Origin: Iphinoe sp. HA4291-MV1
Lineage (GTDB): Bacteria; Cyanobacteriota; Cyanobacteriia; Cyanobacteriales; Nostocaceae
Reading direction: 5' to 3'
Assembly (NCBI GenBank): GCA_019359415.1
Contig: JAHHHH010000001.1
Coordinates: 242,841-306,840, forward strand
DNA length: 64,000 nucleotides
Every line of letters begins with the position of its first letter. Position 1 is the first letter of the stretch. The position numbers were made by a program, and so were the translations under genes. Positions 15,222 through 24,244 of the stretch are shown here, in pieces. The notes under the pieces were generated by a model, which worked only from the letters and a program-made list of their open reading frames with translations, ran no database searches and had not been told where the DNA came from.

Positions 15222-16511
15222 TTATAATAATCCAACGGCGAATTCTATCGCTTGTTCTGCTGTGGAAACCTTACCCTCAATCTGTGCTACAGCAATTTCT
15301 GTAAGCAGTTTGCCGACTAATGGCGAAGCAGGAACGTTCAATGCTAACATTATGTCCTTACCACTTAGTAATGGTGTGGGATGAGCAACTGGATCATCAG
15401 GGTTAAGATAGCGGGTGATTAATGGTGCATAGGTTCGTAGCAGTTTGTCGTCAGACATCCCCTCCACCGCTGTTCCATGTGCTATTGCTAAAAGTGCGAT
15501 CGCGCTAAAGACAAATCCCGCTTTTTGGAAGAAAAAATATTGTTCTCGTAAAGACATAAGGGGTGTTTTGAATTGCGGTAACAGTCTTAAAGCGGTAGTT
15601 ACTGCTTTAATTTCAGCACGACTATAGGTCAATTCTGTCAACTCTATTTCTGCTGTTTCTGGTTTTGGGTTGACAAGACAAGCGAGTTTTGCAATACCTA
15701 ACCAAGTCGTTTTGACTGTATCCCGTACGCATTGGGCAATTTCTACTCCAAACTGCTGCCAAATTTCGGCAAGTTGAGCAGCGACTTTGTCAAGCACTGG
15801 CAATAAATTTACACTTTCTTTTGTAGCGTATTTAAAGAAAGGGGCAAGTAAACCATCTTCCCAAGCATGTGCAATCCAAGGAGTTCCTTGAGCATTAGCC
15901 AGCATATAACTCAATTCTACTCGCACTCTTTCAGGCGCAACTTTTGTTATGTGTGATGCGAGAGAGCGAATTGCAGCCTGGGTATCTGGCTCAATCGTAA
16001 AACCAAGTTGTGCTGCTTGGCGATATGCCCGCATTAACCGCAATGGGTCGTCTTCCAAGTTAGCGGGTGATATCATTCGCAAAAGACGGTGTTGCAAATC
16101 AACATAACCTTGCAGAGGATCAATGATTTCTTGAGTGTGAGGATTATATGCTATAGCATTGACTGTGAAATCTCGCCTGTGCAAGTCTATTTCTAAGCGA
16201 TCGCGCAGCGACTCCTGCGGAGTCTCGCCTTCCTGCTGAGCAAAATCTGCTGTAGCATGGGGAAAGACAACACGAGCAATTTGTCTTTCTGGATCTAATA
16301 AAACAAAGCCTGCTTTGTAGTGTGTCGCGATTTTGCGGGCTACTTTTACAGCGTCAAATGGTAAAACAAAATCTAGATCCAGATATTCGCGAGTCCTTCC
16401 CAAAATGGCATCTCGTACAGCACCACCTACTATGTAAGCAGGTTGTGGCAATAATTCTAAACTAAAGGGCCAATTTTCGGGTGACAGGAGAGAAGGAACT
16501 GAATTGTCCAT
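15222..16511 (-). CDS. cca: CCA tRNA nucleotidyltransferase
   Basis: This class II nucleotidyltransferase restores the 3' CCA end of tRNAs. The head domain contains YIVGGAVRDAILGR (about residues 27-40), the catalytic DLDF (about 46-49) and RRDFTVNAIAYN. The neck helix follows with LLRMISPANLEDDPLRLMRAYRQAAQLGF, which supplies the nucleotide-recognition motif. The C-terminal half is an all-helical body. At 429 residues it is normal for a cyanobacterial enzyme. Some cyanobacteria split CC- and A-adding activities between two genes, and this sequence alone does not settle whether this enzyme adds all three bases. CCA is not encoded in the tRNA-Asn gene here, which fits the need for it. Confidence 0.93.
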   Translation of the reverse strand: MDNSVPSLLSPENWPFSLELLPQPAYIVGGAVRDAILGRTREYLDLDFVLPFDAVKVARKIATHYKAGFVLLDPERQIARVVFPHATADFAQQEGETPQESLRDRLEIDLHRRDFTVNAIAYNPHTQEIIDPLQGYVDLQHRLLRMISPANLEDDPLRLMRAYRQAAQLGFTIEPDTQAAIRSLASHITKVAPERVRVELSYMLANAQGTPWIAHAWEDGLLAPFFKYATKESVNLLPVLDKVAAQLAEIWQQFGVEIAQCVRDTVKTTWLGIAKLACLVNPKPETAEIELTELTYSRAEIKAVTTALRLLPQFKTPLMSLREQYFFFQKAGFVFSAIALLAIAHGTAVEGMSDDKLLRTYAPLITRYLNPDDPVAHPTPLLSGKDIMLALNVPASPLVGKLLTEIAVAQIEGKVSTAEQAIEFAVGLL

Positions 16512-16597
16512 CGTAATAAAAATAAACCCAGCGACTAGTGAATAACAATGGCGCTTAAGCTAGATTATCAATAAAGGTCCTCGGAGTTGGTTCCATT

Positions 16598-16846
16598 ATG
16601 TGTGTTTGTGTAAATTGCCACTATGTAGACCGCTGTATCACCTACCATGCGGTAGAAACGCAGCACCAACAACCACACTTGACCGAAACGCCAGATTTTG
16701 AGCCGAATGAACCTTCCATTAATGTCAACATCCGTCCACGTGAGGATGTGATTGAAATGGAATGGGATGTGGTGGGCTGTCTCAGCTTCAAGCGCGAAAT
16801 GGGTAAGTGGTCGAAGTTGCGTCCTGGTGAGTTAGTACCTACTTGA
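16598..16846 (+). CDS. ycf34: Ycf34 family protein
   Basis: The 82-residue protein has the N-terminal cysteine motif CVCVNCHYVDRC and the conserved tail of Ycf34 (NVNIRPREDVIEMEWDVVGC, CLSFKREMGKW, GELVPT). Ycf34 is conserved in cyanobacteria and some plastids. It has been described as an Fe-S cluster-binding protein that affects photosynthetic electron transport. The cysteines for a cluster are visible here. The gene is divergent from cca across an 86-base spacer, and an imperfect GC-rich hairpin at about 16874-16903 may terminate it. Confidence 0.92.
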   Translation: MCVCVNCHYVDRCITYHAVETQHQQPHLTETPDFEPNEPSINVNIRPREDVIEMEWDVVGCLSFKREMGKWSKLRPGELVPT

Positions 16847-17014
16847 TAATTGGTTGTGTTGTGTGTGTTAAACGCGGCTACTACTGTTTAGTGTGGTAGT
16901 CGTGCCTATTTTTGTAATTCTACTCAATAGAGGAACTTGAGCAAATCATTCATGAAAGACGCCAACAGCCATCATGAACTGGGTACACCACCACGCATGA
17001 AAATACCTCTTCCC

Positions 17015-17040
17015 ATTGCCCATTGCCCATTGCCCATTAT
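17015..17040 (+). repeat. Heptanucleotide STRR (CCCATTG units)
   Basis: About three and a half perfect copies of CCCATTG stand in tandem 33 bases upstream of tsaB. Confidence 0.8.
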
Positions 17041-17072
17041 TTCTCTTTTTTTAACTACTATTTGAACGAGCT

Positions 17073-17750
17073 TTGACCACTGAATTAAAATATCTCCAAC
17101 CAACACAATACGGACTAGCACTCCACACCACAACTCGTGAATTGGGTTTGGCAGTAAGTAATTTTGTAGAAGATACACGTTCTCAAGTTTGGTATTTGGA
17201 GCGTGAATTATCTAGCCATTTACATCAATATTTAATTGAGTTTATCCAACCCCAAGATTGGTCAGACTTAGCATTTATTGCTGTAGCAAAAGGACCAGGA
17301 GGCTTTACTGGAACTCGTATTGGAGTCGTTACTGCACGTACTTTGGGACAACAGCTAAATTTTCCTGTTTTTGCCATTTCTACTTTAGCAGCTGTCGCGT
17401 GGTCACAAATTTCCCATACTCCCTTCCTGTCAACACAAAATGGATCAGAAACTGCTATAGCCGTACAAATGCCCGCCCAACGAGGTCAAATTTTCGGTGC
17501 TATTTATCAACCCACACCCGATGCTTCGGAACTTAGCGTCATATTGCCAGATGCTGTGATGACACCTGAAGCATGGCAGGAAAAACTAGCTAGCTGGAAT
17601 ACCAATTATCAACTTATTGAAGCAAAATCTGGATTAGCAGCGACAGTGACAAGCGTGTTGCAGCTAGCATATTTAGATTGGCAACGAGGGCAATGTCCTA
17701 ACTGGTCACAAGCATTACCATTCTATGGGCAACATCCGGTGGAGATGTGA
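17073..17750 (+). CDS. tsaB: tRNA threonylcarbamoyladenosine biosynthesis protein TsaB
   Basis: TsaB is the ASKHA-fold partner of TsaD in making the t6A37 modification of ANN-decoding tRNAs. Visible are LALHTTTRELGLAVS (phosphate-1-like loop), VAKGPGGFTGTRIGVVTARTLGQ (the most diagnostic block, about residues 73-95) and FAISTLAAVAW. At 225 residues it has the usual length. The start is a TTG giving MTTELKYLQP, which matches the N-terminus I expect for cyanobacterial homologues; no in-frame ATG is available upstream. It converges on the catalase gene, and a perfect hairpin sits between them. Confidence 0.92.
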   Translation: MTTELKYLQPTQYGLALHTTTRELGLAVSNFVEDTRSQVWYLERELSSHLHQYLIEFIQPQDWSDLAFIAVAKGPGGFTGTRIGVVTARTLGQQLNFPVFAISTLAAVAWSQISHTPFLSTQNGSETAIAVQMPAQRGQIFGAIYQPTPDASELSVILPDAVMTPEAWQEKLASWNTNYQLIEAKSGLAATVTSVLQLAYLDWQRGQCPNWSQALPFYGQHPVEM

Positions 17751-17758
17751 AAATTAGC

Positions 17759-17799
17759 ATCATAAACCAGAAAGCCCCTGAGACTTTCTGGTTTATGAT
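17759..17799. terminator. Bidirectional terminator hairpin between tsaB and catalase
   Basis: A perfect 16-bp stem ATCATAAACCAGAAAG/CTTTCTGGTTTATGAT with a 9-base loop lies between two convergent genes. Confidence 0.85.
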
Positions 17800-17819
17800 T
17801 AAGTTTGTAGTGCCAATTG

Positions 17820-19310
17820 TTATGCACCGACGGGTTGAGCAGACGTTGGTATCATAGATGGATCAATCGCAACTCCTAACCCTTCTGCGACACGACGACC
17901 GTAATTGACATCAGCGCGGAAGAAATGGCAGAGTTGACGCATCTGAATATCAGATCGTGCCTGACCCAAACTGCCTACAATGTTTTGTATGAGACGCTCC
18001 TGTTGGTCGGGTGTCATGAGCCGATACAGATCTCCTGCTTGAGTGTAATCGTCATTTCCTTCACGGTGGTCATGGCGATCAACTTTGACGTTCCCTAAAT
18101 CCAAAGCTGGCTCCGCATAAGCAGAATTTTGCTTTGGTGTATCCTCATAGCTGTTGGGTTCGTAGTTGGGTGTATTACCTCCATTGTTACCCAATGCCAT
18201 AGCACCATCGCGCTGGTAGTGCATTACCGGACACTTCGGTTGATTGACGGGTAATTGCTGATAGTTCGCACCAAGACGGTAGCGGTGAGCATCAGAATAG
18301 GACAAGATACGAGCTTGCAAAACCTTATCCGGAGAGAAGCTGATACCAGGAACGACATTAGAAGGAGAAAACGCCGATTGCTCAACTTCTGCAAAGTAGT
18401 TTTGAGGATTTCGGTTGAGTTCGAGAATACCTACGTCAATCAAGGGATATTCTGAATGCTTCCAAACCTTCGTCAGGTCAAAAGGATTATCTTGATGGCG
18501 CGCTGCTTGTTCCTCAGTCATCACCTGAATACAGACTCGCCACTTAGGATAATCTCCGCGCTCGATCGCTTCAAATAAGTCACGGGTTGCATGGTCTGGA
18601 TCTTTTCCTTTAACTTGTATTGCCTCTTGGGCCGTAAAGTTTTCAATGCCTTGAAGGGTTTTAAAATGAAACTTACACCACACCCGTTCTTCTTGGGCAT
18701 TGATCAAGCTGAAGGTGTGGCTACCATAGCCGTTCATGTGTCGATGGCTTTTGGGAGTCCCGCGATCGGAGAATAGAATTGTGACTTGATGCAGAGCCTC
18801 TGGACTCAGTGACCAATAATCCCACATAGCGTTGGCATCTTTGCAATTTGTTTGCGGATTGCGCTTTTGTGTGTGGATGAAATCAGGAAACTTGAGCGGA
18901 TCGCGGATAAAGAAGACAGGCGTATTGTTACCTGTCAAATCCCAGTTTCCTTCTTCTGTATAGAACTTGACCGCAAAGCCTCTGGGATCACGCTCAGCAT
19001 CAGCTGAACCTTTTTCACCTCCCACAGTTGAGAACCGGAGGAGAGCCTGGGTTTGCTTGCCAATCTCTGAAAAAACTTTGGCTTTACTGTAACGAGTTAT
19101 ATCGTGAGTCACAGTGAATGTACCAAATGCAGCGGCTCCTTTCGCATGGACGACACGCTCTGGAATTCGTTCCCGATTGAAGTGAGCTAACTTCTCCATC
19201 AGGTGAAAATCCTGCATCAGCACAGGACCGCGAGCACCTGCTGTTAACGAGTTCTGGTTATCAGCAACTGGAATACCATCAGCGGTTGTCAATGTTTTGG
19301 GGTCAGCCAT
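17820..19310 (-). CDS. katA: Monofunctional haem catalase (clade 3 type)
   Basis: This enzyme decomposes hydrogen peroxide. Counting from the ATG at 19310, it has the distal His in [14 protein letters not shown] (H55) and the distal Asn in [13 protein letters not shown], then [11 protein letters not shown]. The proximal haem ligand Tyr sits in [14 protein letters not shown]. The ~496-residue length fits small-subunit catalases. The frame is open to 19361, with another Met at 19328, but ATG 19310 gives the family N-terminus ([16 protein letters not shown]). Many filamentous cyanobacteria rely mainly on Mn-catalase and peroxiredoxins, so a haem catalase is a variable trait. Two inverted repeats lie in the promoter region. 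Confidence 0.96.
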   Translation of the reverse strand: MADPKTLTTADGIPVADNQNSLTAGARGPVLMQDFHLMEKLAHFNRERIPERVVHAKGAAAFGTFTVTHDITRYSKAKVFSEIGKQTQALLRFSTVGGEKGSADAERDPRGFAVKFYTEEGNWDLTGNNTPVFFIRDPLKFPDFIHTQKRNPQTNCKDANAMWDYWSLSPEALHQVTILFSDRGTPKSHRHMNGYGSHTFSLINAQEERVWCKFHFKTLQGIENFTAQEAIQVKGKDPDHATRDLFEAIERGDYPKWRVCIQVMTEEQAARHQDNPFDLTKVWKHSEYPLIDVGILELNRNPQNYFAEVEQSAFSPSNVVPGISFSPDKVLQARILSYSDAHRYRLGANYQQLPVNQPKCPVMHYQRDGAMALGNNGGNTPNYEPNSYEDTPKQNSAYAEPALDLGNVKVDRHDHREGNDDYTQAGDLYRLMTPDQQERLIQNIVGSLGQARSDIQMRQLCHFFRADVNYGRRVAEGLGVAIDPSMIPTSAQPVGA

Positions 19311-19375
19311 AGTGGGCGATTTCTCCATCAATTTACACAAGACGTTGCAATATCTGTTCAATCAGTCGAGCTTGA

Positions 19376-19436
19376 ACTCATAAACAGCAATGTAATCATA
19401 CTCGTTATGAGTTTGTATTTATATCGTAGTCGATAT
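19376..19436. promoter_or_regulatory. Two inverted repeats upstream of the catalase gene (candidate operator)
   Basis: ACTCATAA (19376-19383) pairs with TTATGAGT (19405-19412), and ATATCG (19421-19426) with CGATAT (19431-19436). They lie 65-130 bases upstream of the catalase start. Their match to any known regulator site is not clear. Confidence 0.3.
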
Positions 19437-19600
19437 GACTTTACTATAGTAGTCTCTAAGCAGAGATTGCAAGAAATTGTAATATTTAATTTATTCCTGA
19501 AAGGTCAGAAAGAACCTACAACTTAAGTCTAGTGGTCTGCAAAGTTAGCTTGACAGACTACTAATACTCAAAATTCTCATAAGTTGATTCAGCAGCAAAA

Positions 19601-20659
19601 ATGATTGTCAATCGTCCGCTCATCTTGGAAGAGATACCGTACTACAAAAAACTGCCAAGATTACCTTTTGCTCCGAATTTCTCTGCTTTGCCAGAGGTTC
19701 TTAAAGTTGATGTTCTTACATTGGATGGTATTGAGCCGATAACATTGGATATTGCTAAACTGTATCCTTCTGGAATTCCATTACAGCCATCTCAAAAAGC
19801 TATTGATTACTATTTGAAACAAGAAATCAAATTTCAAATGGTATTTGTAGTAGCTAACTTCTATGACCTGAGATGTGTAGATGGTATTCTTCAGGGAAGA
19901 CCTTACAGCATTTCTCTTATTCCAGCTTCAAAAAGAGGTAGACCGCAAGAAATAAGTCCTGCTTTCTTCAAAAATTTTTCTATAGAAAAGATATTTGAAC
20001 AAGAGCCAATATATCTAAATTTTAATCCTTTTAAAGGAGAATGGGATTTATTTGGAAGCTTTGGTACTTTTTTCAATTCGCAAAGTAAGCTAGATATTTA
20101 CACTGACTCAATTGGATTTATTATTGGCATATACTTCTTAGCAAACAAGTATAGTAAGCGAGATATACTTCTTACAGATATAGTTTCTGCTGACAATCAA
20201 ACTCGAAGGAAATACCGAGATTACAGAATCAAGCGTTATTACACACCCTTTTCAAAACCGGAGCTTCGTAAGCTTTGGGGGGCAGACTCTCCCATTGAAC
20301 TATTTTTAATTCATGCTTTAGCAAATAGAGGACTTTTCCCAAAAATTCAAACATCTATTTTTAGAGACGGATCTGTCTATGCAAATTTCTATGATATGGT
20401 TTCAGCCTTTAATGTGAAAGAGGAGCATCATCTGATCACAGCCGCAGATTTATATTTTGAGCAAGAGAAGTTAGCAGTTTTTTGTGATTCTAAGCAGTAT
20501 CATAGTTCTGATGAAGCAAAGCGTAAGGACAAAAATATTAGTGACAAGCTTACCACTCTTGGTATTACTTCTCTTAGAATTTCAGGTAGTGATATAGTTC
20601 ATGATTTGCTAAAGTGTGTGGCTCAGATTGAGGAGCAGTTAACGCGCCCAGCAGTATAA
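19601..20659 (+). CDS. Uncharacterised protein with PD-(D/E)XK endonuclease-like C-terminus
   Basis: The first ~220 of 352 residues are not recognised; they include a block KAIDYYLKQEIKFQMVFVVA and a Phe-rich stretch FGSFGTFFNSQSKLDIYTDS. The last ~120 residues follow the order seen in DUF559/Vsr-like nucleases. These are a helix with a Glu (SPIELFLIHALANRG), then ITAADLYF with an Asp, the core strand LAVFCDSKQYH (Asp-x-Lys in place of Glu-x-Lys) and the closing DKLTTLGITSLRISGSDI. I infer a metal-dependent nuclease fold. No methylase or helicase partner is near. It could be a solitary repair or defence nuclease. The gene stands alone between divergent catalase and convergent argD. Confidence 0.7.
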   Translation: MIVNRPLILEEIPYYKKLPRLPFAPNFSALPEVLKVDVLTLDGIEPITLDIAKLYPSGIPLQPSQKAIDYYLKQEIKFQMVFVVANFYDLRCVDGILQGRPYSISLIPASKRGRPQEISPAFFKNFSIEKIFEQEPIYLNFNPFKGEWDLFGSFGTFFNSQSKLDIYTDSIGFIIGIYFLANKYSKRDILLTDIVSADNQTRRKYRDYRIKRYYTPFSKPELRKLWGADSPIELFLIHALANRGLFPKIQTSIFRDGSVYANFYDMVSAFNVKEEHHLITAADLYFEQEKLAVFCDSKQYHSSDEAKRKDKNISDKLTTLGITSLRISGSDIVHDLLKCVAQIEEQLTRPAV

Positions 20660-20788
20660 AAACCGTGATGCGGCAGACTGTTGCAAGCGACCACAATCGT
20701 TGTACTGCAAATATCAAAAGGAAGAGGGAAGAGGAAAACTAAAATTTTAAGTTTTATGTTTCTTCCTTCTTGCTCCTTCCTCCTTCCT

Positions 20789-22084
20789 TCATTCTTTTGT
20801 GACAATCGCCATTGCCTTATCAACGACTTGCAACGCCTGCTCAACTTCTTGTTCTGTCACAATCAAGGGTGGTACAAATCGTACTACCTTGGGACCAGCA
20901 GGAACAAGCAATAAGCCCTCGTTGATCGCAGCTTTGACGACATCAGCTGCTGTGAGCGCAATATCTGCATTCAACACCATACCGTTAATAAGACCCCAGC
21001 CGCGTACTTCAGTGATGTGATTGGGGTATTTTGCTGTGATAGCGCCTTGCGCGGCTCCCTGCTGGAGCATCGCCCGCAAACCAACTCGTAACTGTTCACC
21101 CCGCTCCTGTACATTTTGCAAAATATTGTCCTGTTCTAATGTCTGGCAAACTGTCAGGGCGACTCCACAGGCAAAAGGATTTCCACCAAAGGTACTCGCA
21201 TGTTCTCCTGGTTGAAAAACATCGCAGAATGATTTGCACATCATTGCTCCTATGGGGATACCACCGCCCAAACCCTTAGCACTAGTGAAGATATCTGGCT
21301 CAACGTCAAGACATTCATAACCCCATAATTTACCACTGCGTCCCATACCGACTTGCACTTCATCAAAAATCAGCAAAACGCCAGTTTCATCGCAAATCTG
21401 CCGCAGCTTTTGGAAGTAGGCAATATCCCCTGGTCGTACACCGCCTTCTCCCTGCAATGGTTCTATCAAAATTGCTGCGACGCGGTAGTCACCTTCATCA
21501 AGTTCGCTAATCGCTGCTTCCATTGCGTCAATATCATTGTAAGGTACGTAGTGGAAACAGGGCATTAAAGGTTCAAAGTTCTTTTGATACTTCGGTTGAC
21601 CTGTAGCAGTAATTGTTGCTAAAGTCCTTCCGTGAAAACTCTCGTGTGCTGTCAAAATGATTGGTTTGTCAATTTGTAGCACTGTATGGGCATATTTCCG
21701 TGCCAGTTTAATTGCAGCTTCATTTGCTTCTGCTCCAGAGTTGCAGAAAAATGCGCGATCGGCACAGGAATGTTGCACTATCCACTTTGCCAACTCTCCC
21801 TGCTCGGGGATGTAGTACAAATTAGAAACGTGGTGTAGTTTCTGTATTTGTCGTGTCACCGTTTCCACCAAAGCAGGGTGGGCGTGTCCCAAGGTACAAG
21901 TCGCAATTCCTGCTACAAAGTCGAGATATTCTCGCCCCTGTGTATCCCAAACACGGCATCCAGCACCCCGTTCTAGGGCGATAGGAAACCGTGCATAGGT
22001 GGACATGACAACTTGATTGAAACTATCTGTATCAAAGGGGCTAGACGGTATCGTCGCTTGTCCAATAAGAGTTTGTATGCTCAC
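20789..22084 (-). CDS. argD: Acetylornithine aminotransferase
   Basis: This PLP-dependent class III aminotransferase catalyses the fourth step of arginine synthesis. The N-terminus STYARFPIALERGAGCRVWD is followed by GHAHPALVETV, FFCNSGAEANEAAIKLARKY, the Asp of the cofactor pocket in LIFDEVQVGMGRSG, the PLP lysine in TSAKGLGGGIPIGA and STFGGNPFACGVAL. At 431 residues it is complete. Other aminotransferases of this class (for example 4-aminobutyrate transaminase) share these motifs, but the length and sequence fit ArgD best. It is convergent with the nuclease-like gene and divergent from the potassium channel gene. Confidence 0.93.
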   Translation of the reverse strand: MSIQTLIGQATIPSSPFDTDSFNQVVMSTYARFPIALERGAGCRVWDTQGREYLDFVAGIATCTLGHAHPALVETVTRQIQKLHHVSNLYYIPEQGELAKWIVQHSCADRAFFCNSGAEANEAAIKLARKYAHTVLQIDKPIILTAHESFHGRTLATITATGQPKYQKNFEPLMPCFHYVPYNDIDAMEAAISELDEGDYRVAAILIEPLQGEGGVRPGDIAYFQKLRQICDETGVLLIFDEVQVGMGRSGKLWGYECLDVEPDIFTSAKGLGGGIPIGAMMCKSFCDVFQPGEHASTFGGNPFACGVALTVCQTLEQDNILQNVQERGEQLRVGLRAMLQQGAAQGAITAKYPNHITEVRGWGLINGMVLNADIALTAADVVKAAINEGLLLVPAGPKVVRFVPPLIVTEQEVEQALQVVDKAMAIVTKE

Positions 22085-22229
22085 TGCCTAACTCCTAAAA
22101 TTTTTTATCTTACCGTTGGTGACTGGTCTTTATGAAAATCTTGACAAAAATCTTCTTACAAACTTCATCTTAAGCCAGCACCCAGATATTCTCAAACGAG
22201 TCTCAAACGAGTGACGATGGAAAAAAACC

Positions 22230-23294
22230 GTGTATTCAACACTTGAGCAAAAGTATCAACGTATCCAGAAAGAGTTAAAGGCAGGGATCATTGCCCTTGC
22301 TGGAGTCTTTCTCATCGGCACTTTGTGGTACAAGTTTGTGGAGAATTGGTCTTGGGAGGACTCAGCTTACATGACCGTCATCACCTTAGCTACTGTCGGC
22401 TACGGTGAAACTCGACCACTAGGAGCACGAGGAAGATTGTTTACCATCGCCTTAATCTTGATGGGCGTTGTCAGTATTGGTTACATTGTCAATAGGTTTA
22501 CAGAAGCCATTATTCAAGGCTACTTTCAACAAGGAATTAGAATACGACAACAGAGGCGCTTGATGGAGTCCTTACAAGAGCATTATATCATCTGTGGATT
22601 TAGCCGGACTGGTCGCCAAATTGCTATAGAATTTCGGGCAGAAGGCGTTCCTTTTGTCGTTATTGACTCCAATCTGGAATCTGTACAGATGGCTCAATCT
22701 CAGGGTTATGTTGTATACCAAGGAGATGCAACTTTAGATGAAACATTATGGAAAGTTGGCATTGACCGGGCTATTTGTATTGTAGCAGCGCTTCCTTCAG
22801 ATGCTGAAAATTTATACGTAGTATTGTCAGCGAAAACACTTAATCCCAATATGAGAGCGATCGCCCGCGCGAGTACAGAGGAAGCTTTGCAAAAATTACA
22901 ACGTGCTGGAGCAGATGCCGTAGTTTCTCCCTACATAACTGGAGGGAAGCGTATGGCAGCAGCTGCCCTGAGACCCCAAGTGATGGACTTTGTAGATGGT
23001 ATTATCTCTGGTACAGACCGACAGCTGTACATGGAAGAATTTTTGTTAAACCCTGCGACTTGCCCTTTTGTGGGTCAAACGTTAGGGCTAGCAAAGTTGC
23101 GATCGCAAACCGGAGCATTACTTCTGGCTATCCGTCGCGCCAATGGTGAACTCATCGGTGGTCCCACTGCTGAAACAGTATTTATGCCAGGAGATGTTCT
23201 CATCGCTATGGGGACAGCCGAACAATTGCGTACACTCAACCAAGTTTTAGGACCTATTGGTTCCAAGAAGTTGCGGCGACCCAGGAAGAGTTAG
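22230..23294 (+). CDS. Potassium channel with RCK (TrkA-N/TrkA-C) domains
   Basis: This is a two-transmembrane channel subunit. Helix 1 covers about residues 16-35, the pore loop has the selectivity filter TVGYGE (about 55-60), and helix 2 follows (LFTIALILMGVVSIGYIVNRF). The cytosolic RCK-N domain shows HYIICGFSRTGRQIA (a degenerate Rossmann glycine loop), VVIDSN and YQGDATLDETL. An RCK-C domain starts near residue 265 (ATCPFVGQTLGLAKLRSQ). The architecture matches MthK/Kch-like ligand-gated channels in the plasma membrane. The start is a GTG; the nearby ATG at ~22216 is in another frame and soon meets a stop. No trk or ktr transporter gene is adjacent. Confidence 0.9.
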   Translation: MYSTLEQKYQRIQKELKAGIIALAGVFLIGTLWYKFVENWSWEDSAYMTVITLATVGYGETRPLGARGRLFTIALILMGVVSIGYIVNRFTEAIIQGYFQQGIRIRQQRRLMESLQEHYIICGFSRTGRQIAIEFRAEGVPFVVIDSNLESVQMAQSQGYVVYQGDATLDETLWKVGIDRAICIVAALPSDAENLYVVLSAKTLNPNMRAIARASTEEALQKLQRAGADAVVSPYITGGKRMAAAALRPQVMDFVDGIISGTDRQLYMEEFLLNPATCPFVGQTLGLAKLRSQTGALLLAIRRANGELIGGPTAETVFMPGDVLIAMGTAEQLRTLNQVLGPIGSKKLRRPRKS

Positions 23295-23420
23295 GTATGG
23301 GGTGATCTAGGAAAGTGATGAATAAATTTTGCTGAAAAACAGCGACTATACTTAAAAATATAGGTAGTAGTGCATAGTAATGATTTAGTTTCTTAGATTA
23401 GCATCATCTGTGATTCTACT

Positions 23421-23520
23421 CAGCAACACCAGTCGCACTTAACGAGGCGAACCCCAACACCACCTCATCTGCACAGGAAAACTCTCCCTGAGCTTACACT
23501 CCGCAACGCCAGTCGCACTC
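23421..23520 (-). repeat. Dispersed intergenic repeat, copy 2 (inverted relative to 405-482)
   Basis: The reverse complement of this stretch matches 405-482 closely. Its ends carry direct repeats CAACACCAGTCGCACT and CAACGCCAGTCGCACT. It lies between the 3' ends of the convergent K+ channel and NYN genes. Confidence 0.6.
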
Positions 23521-23538
23521 AAAATTCAAAACTCAGCA

Positions 23539-24084
23539 CTATAACATCCGCAATTCAGCCAAACGCTGACGTGCCTTAGCATCGATAGAATTAGCTAAAA
23601 ACCTTGTGTTAGAGTGTTTTCGTACTTTAGACTTTTGCCGCACCCGACAAACACTGGCTTGTACTTCGTAACACAGTTGCTGTGCTGACATCCATTCAGC
23701 ACCGTATCCCTGTACCATCAACTGCTGTGCTCGGTCTGATGTGGCAACAATCATGCGAGAAATAAGAGATTGGGCTAATGAAGAGCGTAAAGACGCACAG
23801 ACTTTTTCAATATAAGTGTCTGCTGTCTGCCCAAACTCTGTATAATGAACCGATAGAAACTCAGTAACAATTTCTCTGTTACTACAGGTATTTTGATATT
23901 GAGCATCGAATACAACTAGAGTTTCATAGCCTTGAAACGCACTGTAGCTCGTCAAAGCTTCAGTCAATTCGCAACGCGCTGGCTCTAGTCCGGCAGTATC
24001 ACGGGTTCTTTTCAAGCAGGACCAACCGCCTATTATGTTGTAGCCGTCCACAAGCAAGACGGCTTGGGGTGAGGAACGGGGCAT
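23539..24084 (-). CDS. NYN-domain ribonuclease (YacP/Rae1-like)
   Basis: The 181 residues form a NYN (PIN-like) nuclease. They start LLVDGYNIIGGW (first metal-binding Asp, residue ~13), followed by LVVFDAQYQ (Asp), FGQTADTYIEKVCASL (Asp) and MIVATSDRAQQ (Asp). The basic tail (RVRQKSKVRKHSNTR) could bind RNA. Bacterial homologues act on ribosome-associated or ribosomal RNA (Rae1 in Bacillus), and a similar role is plausible here. The gene stands alone between the repeat copy and the ABC transporter gene. Confidence 0.88.
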   Translation of the reverse strand: MPRSSPQAVLLVDGYNIIGGWSCLKRTRDTAGLEPARCELTEALTSYSAFQGYETLVVFDAQYQNTCSNREIVTEFLSVHYTEFGQTADTYIEKVCASLRSSLAQSLISRMIVATSDRAQQLMVQGYGAEWMSAQQLCYEVQASVCRVRQKSKVRKHSNTRFLANSIDAKARQRLAELRML

Positions 24085-24244
24085 GATTTTGGATCACCAT
24101 TTTCTAGAGTTAACAAAATTCATTCATAAGATTTATAGTACTTGAAGCATTGCGTGTAACATTATGTTACAGAAATAAAAATGCATATAAGGGTATAGAG
24201 GGAATCAATTCAAAATTCCCCCTACGTCCTTGCATCCCTAAATT

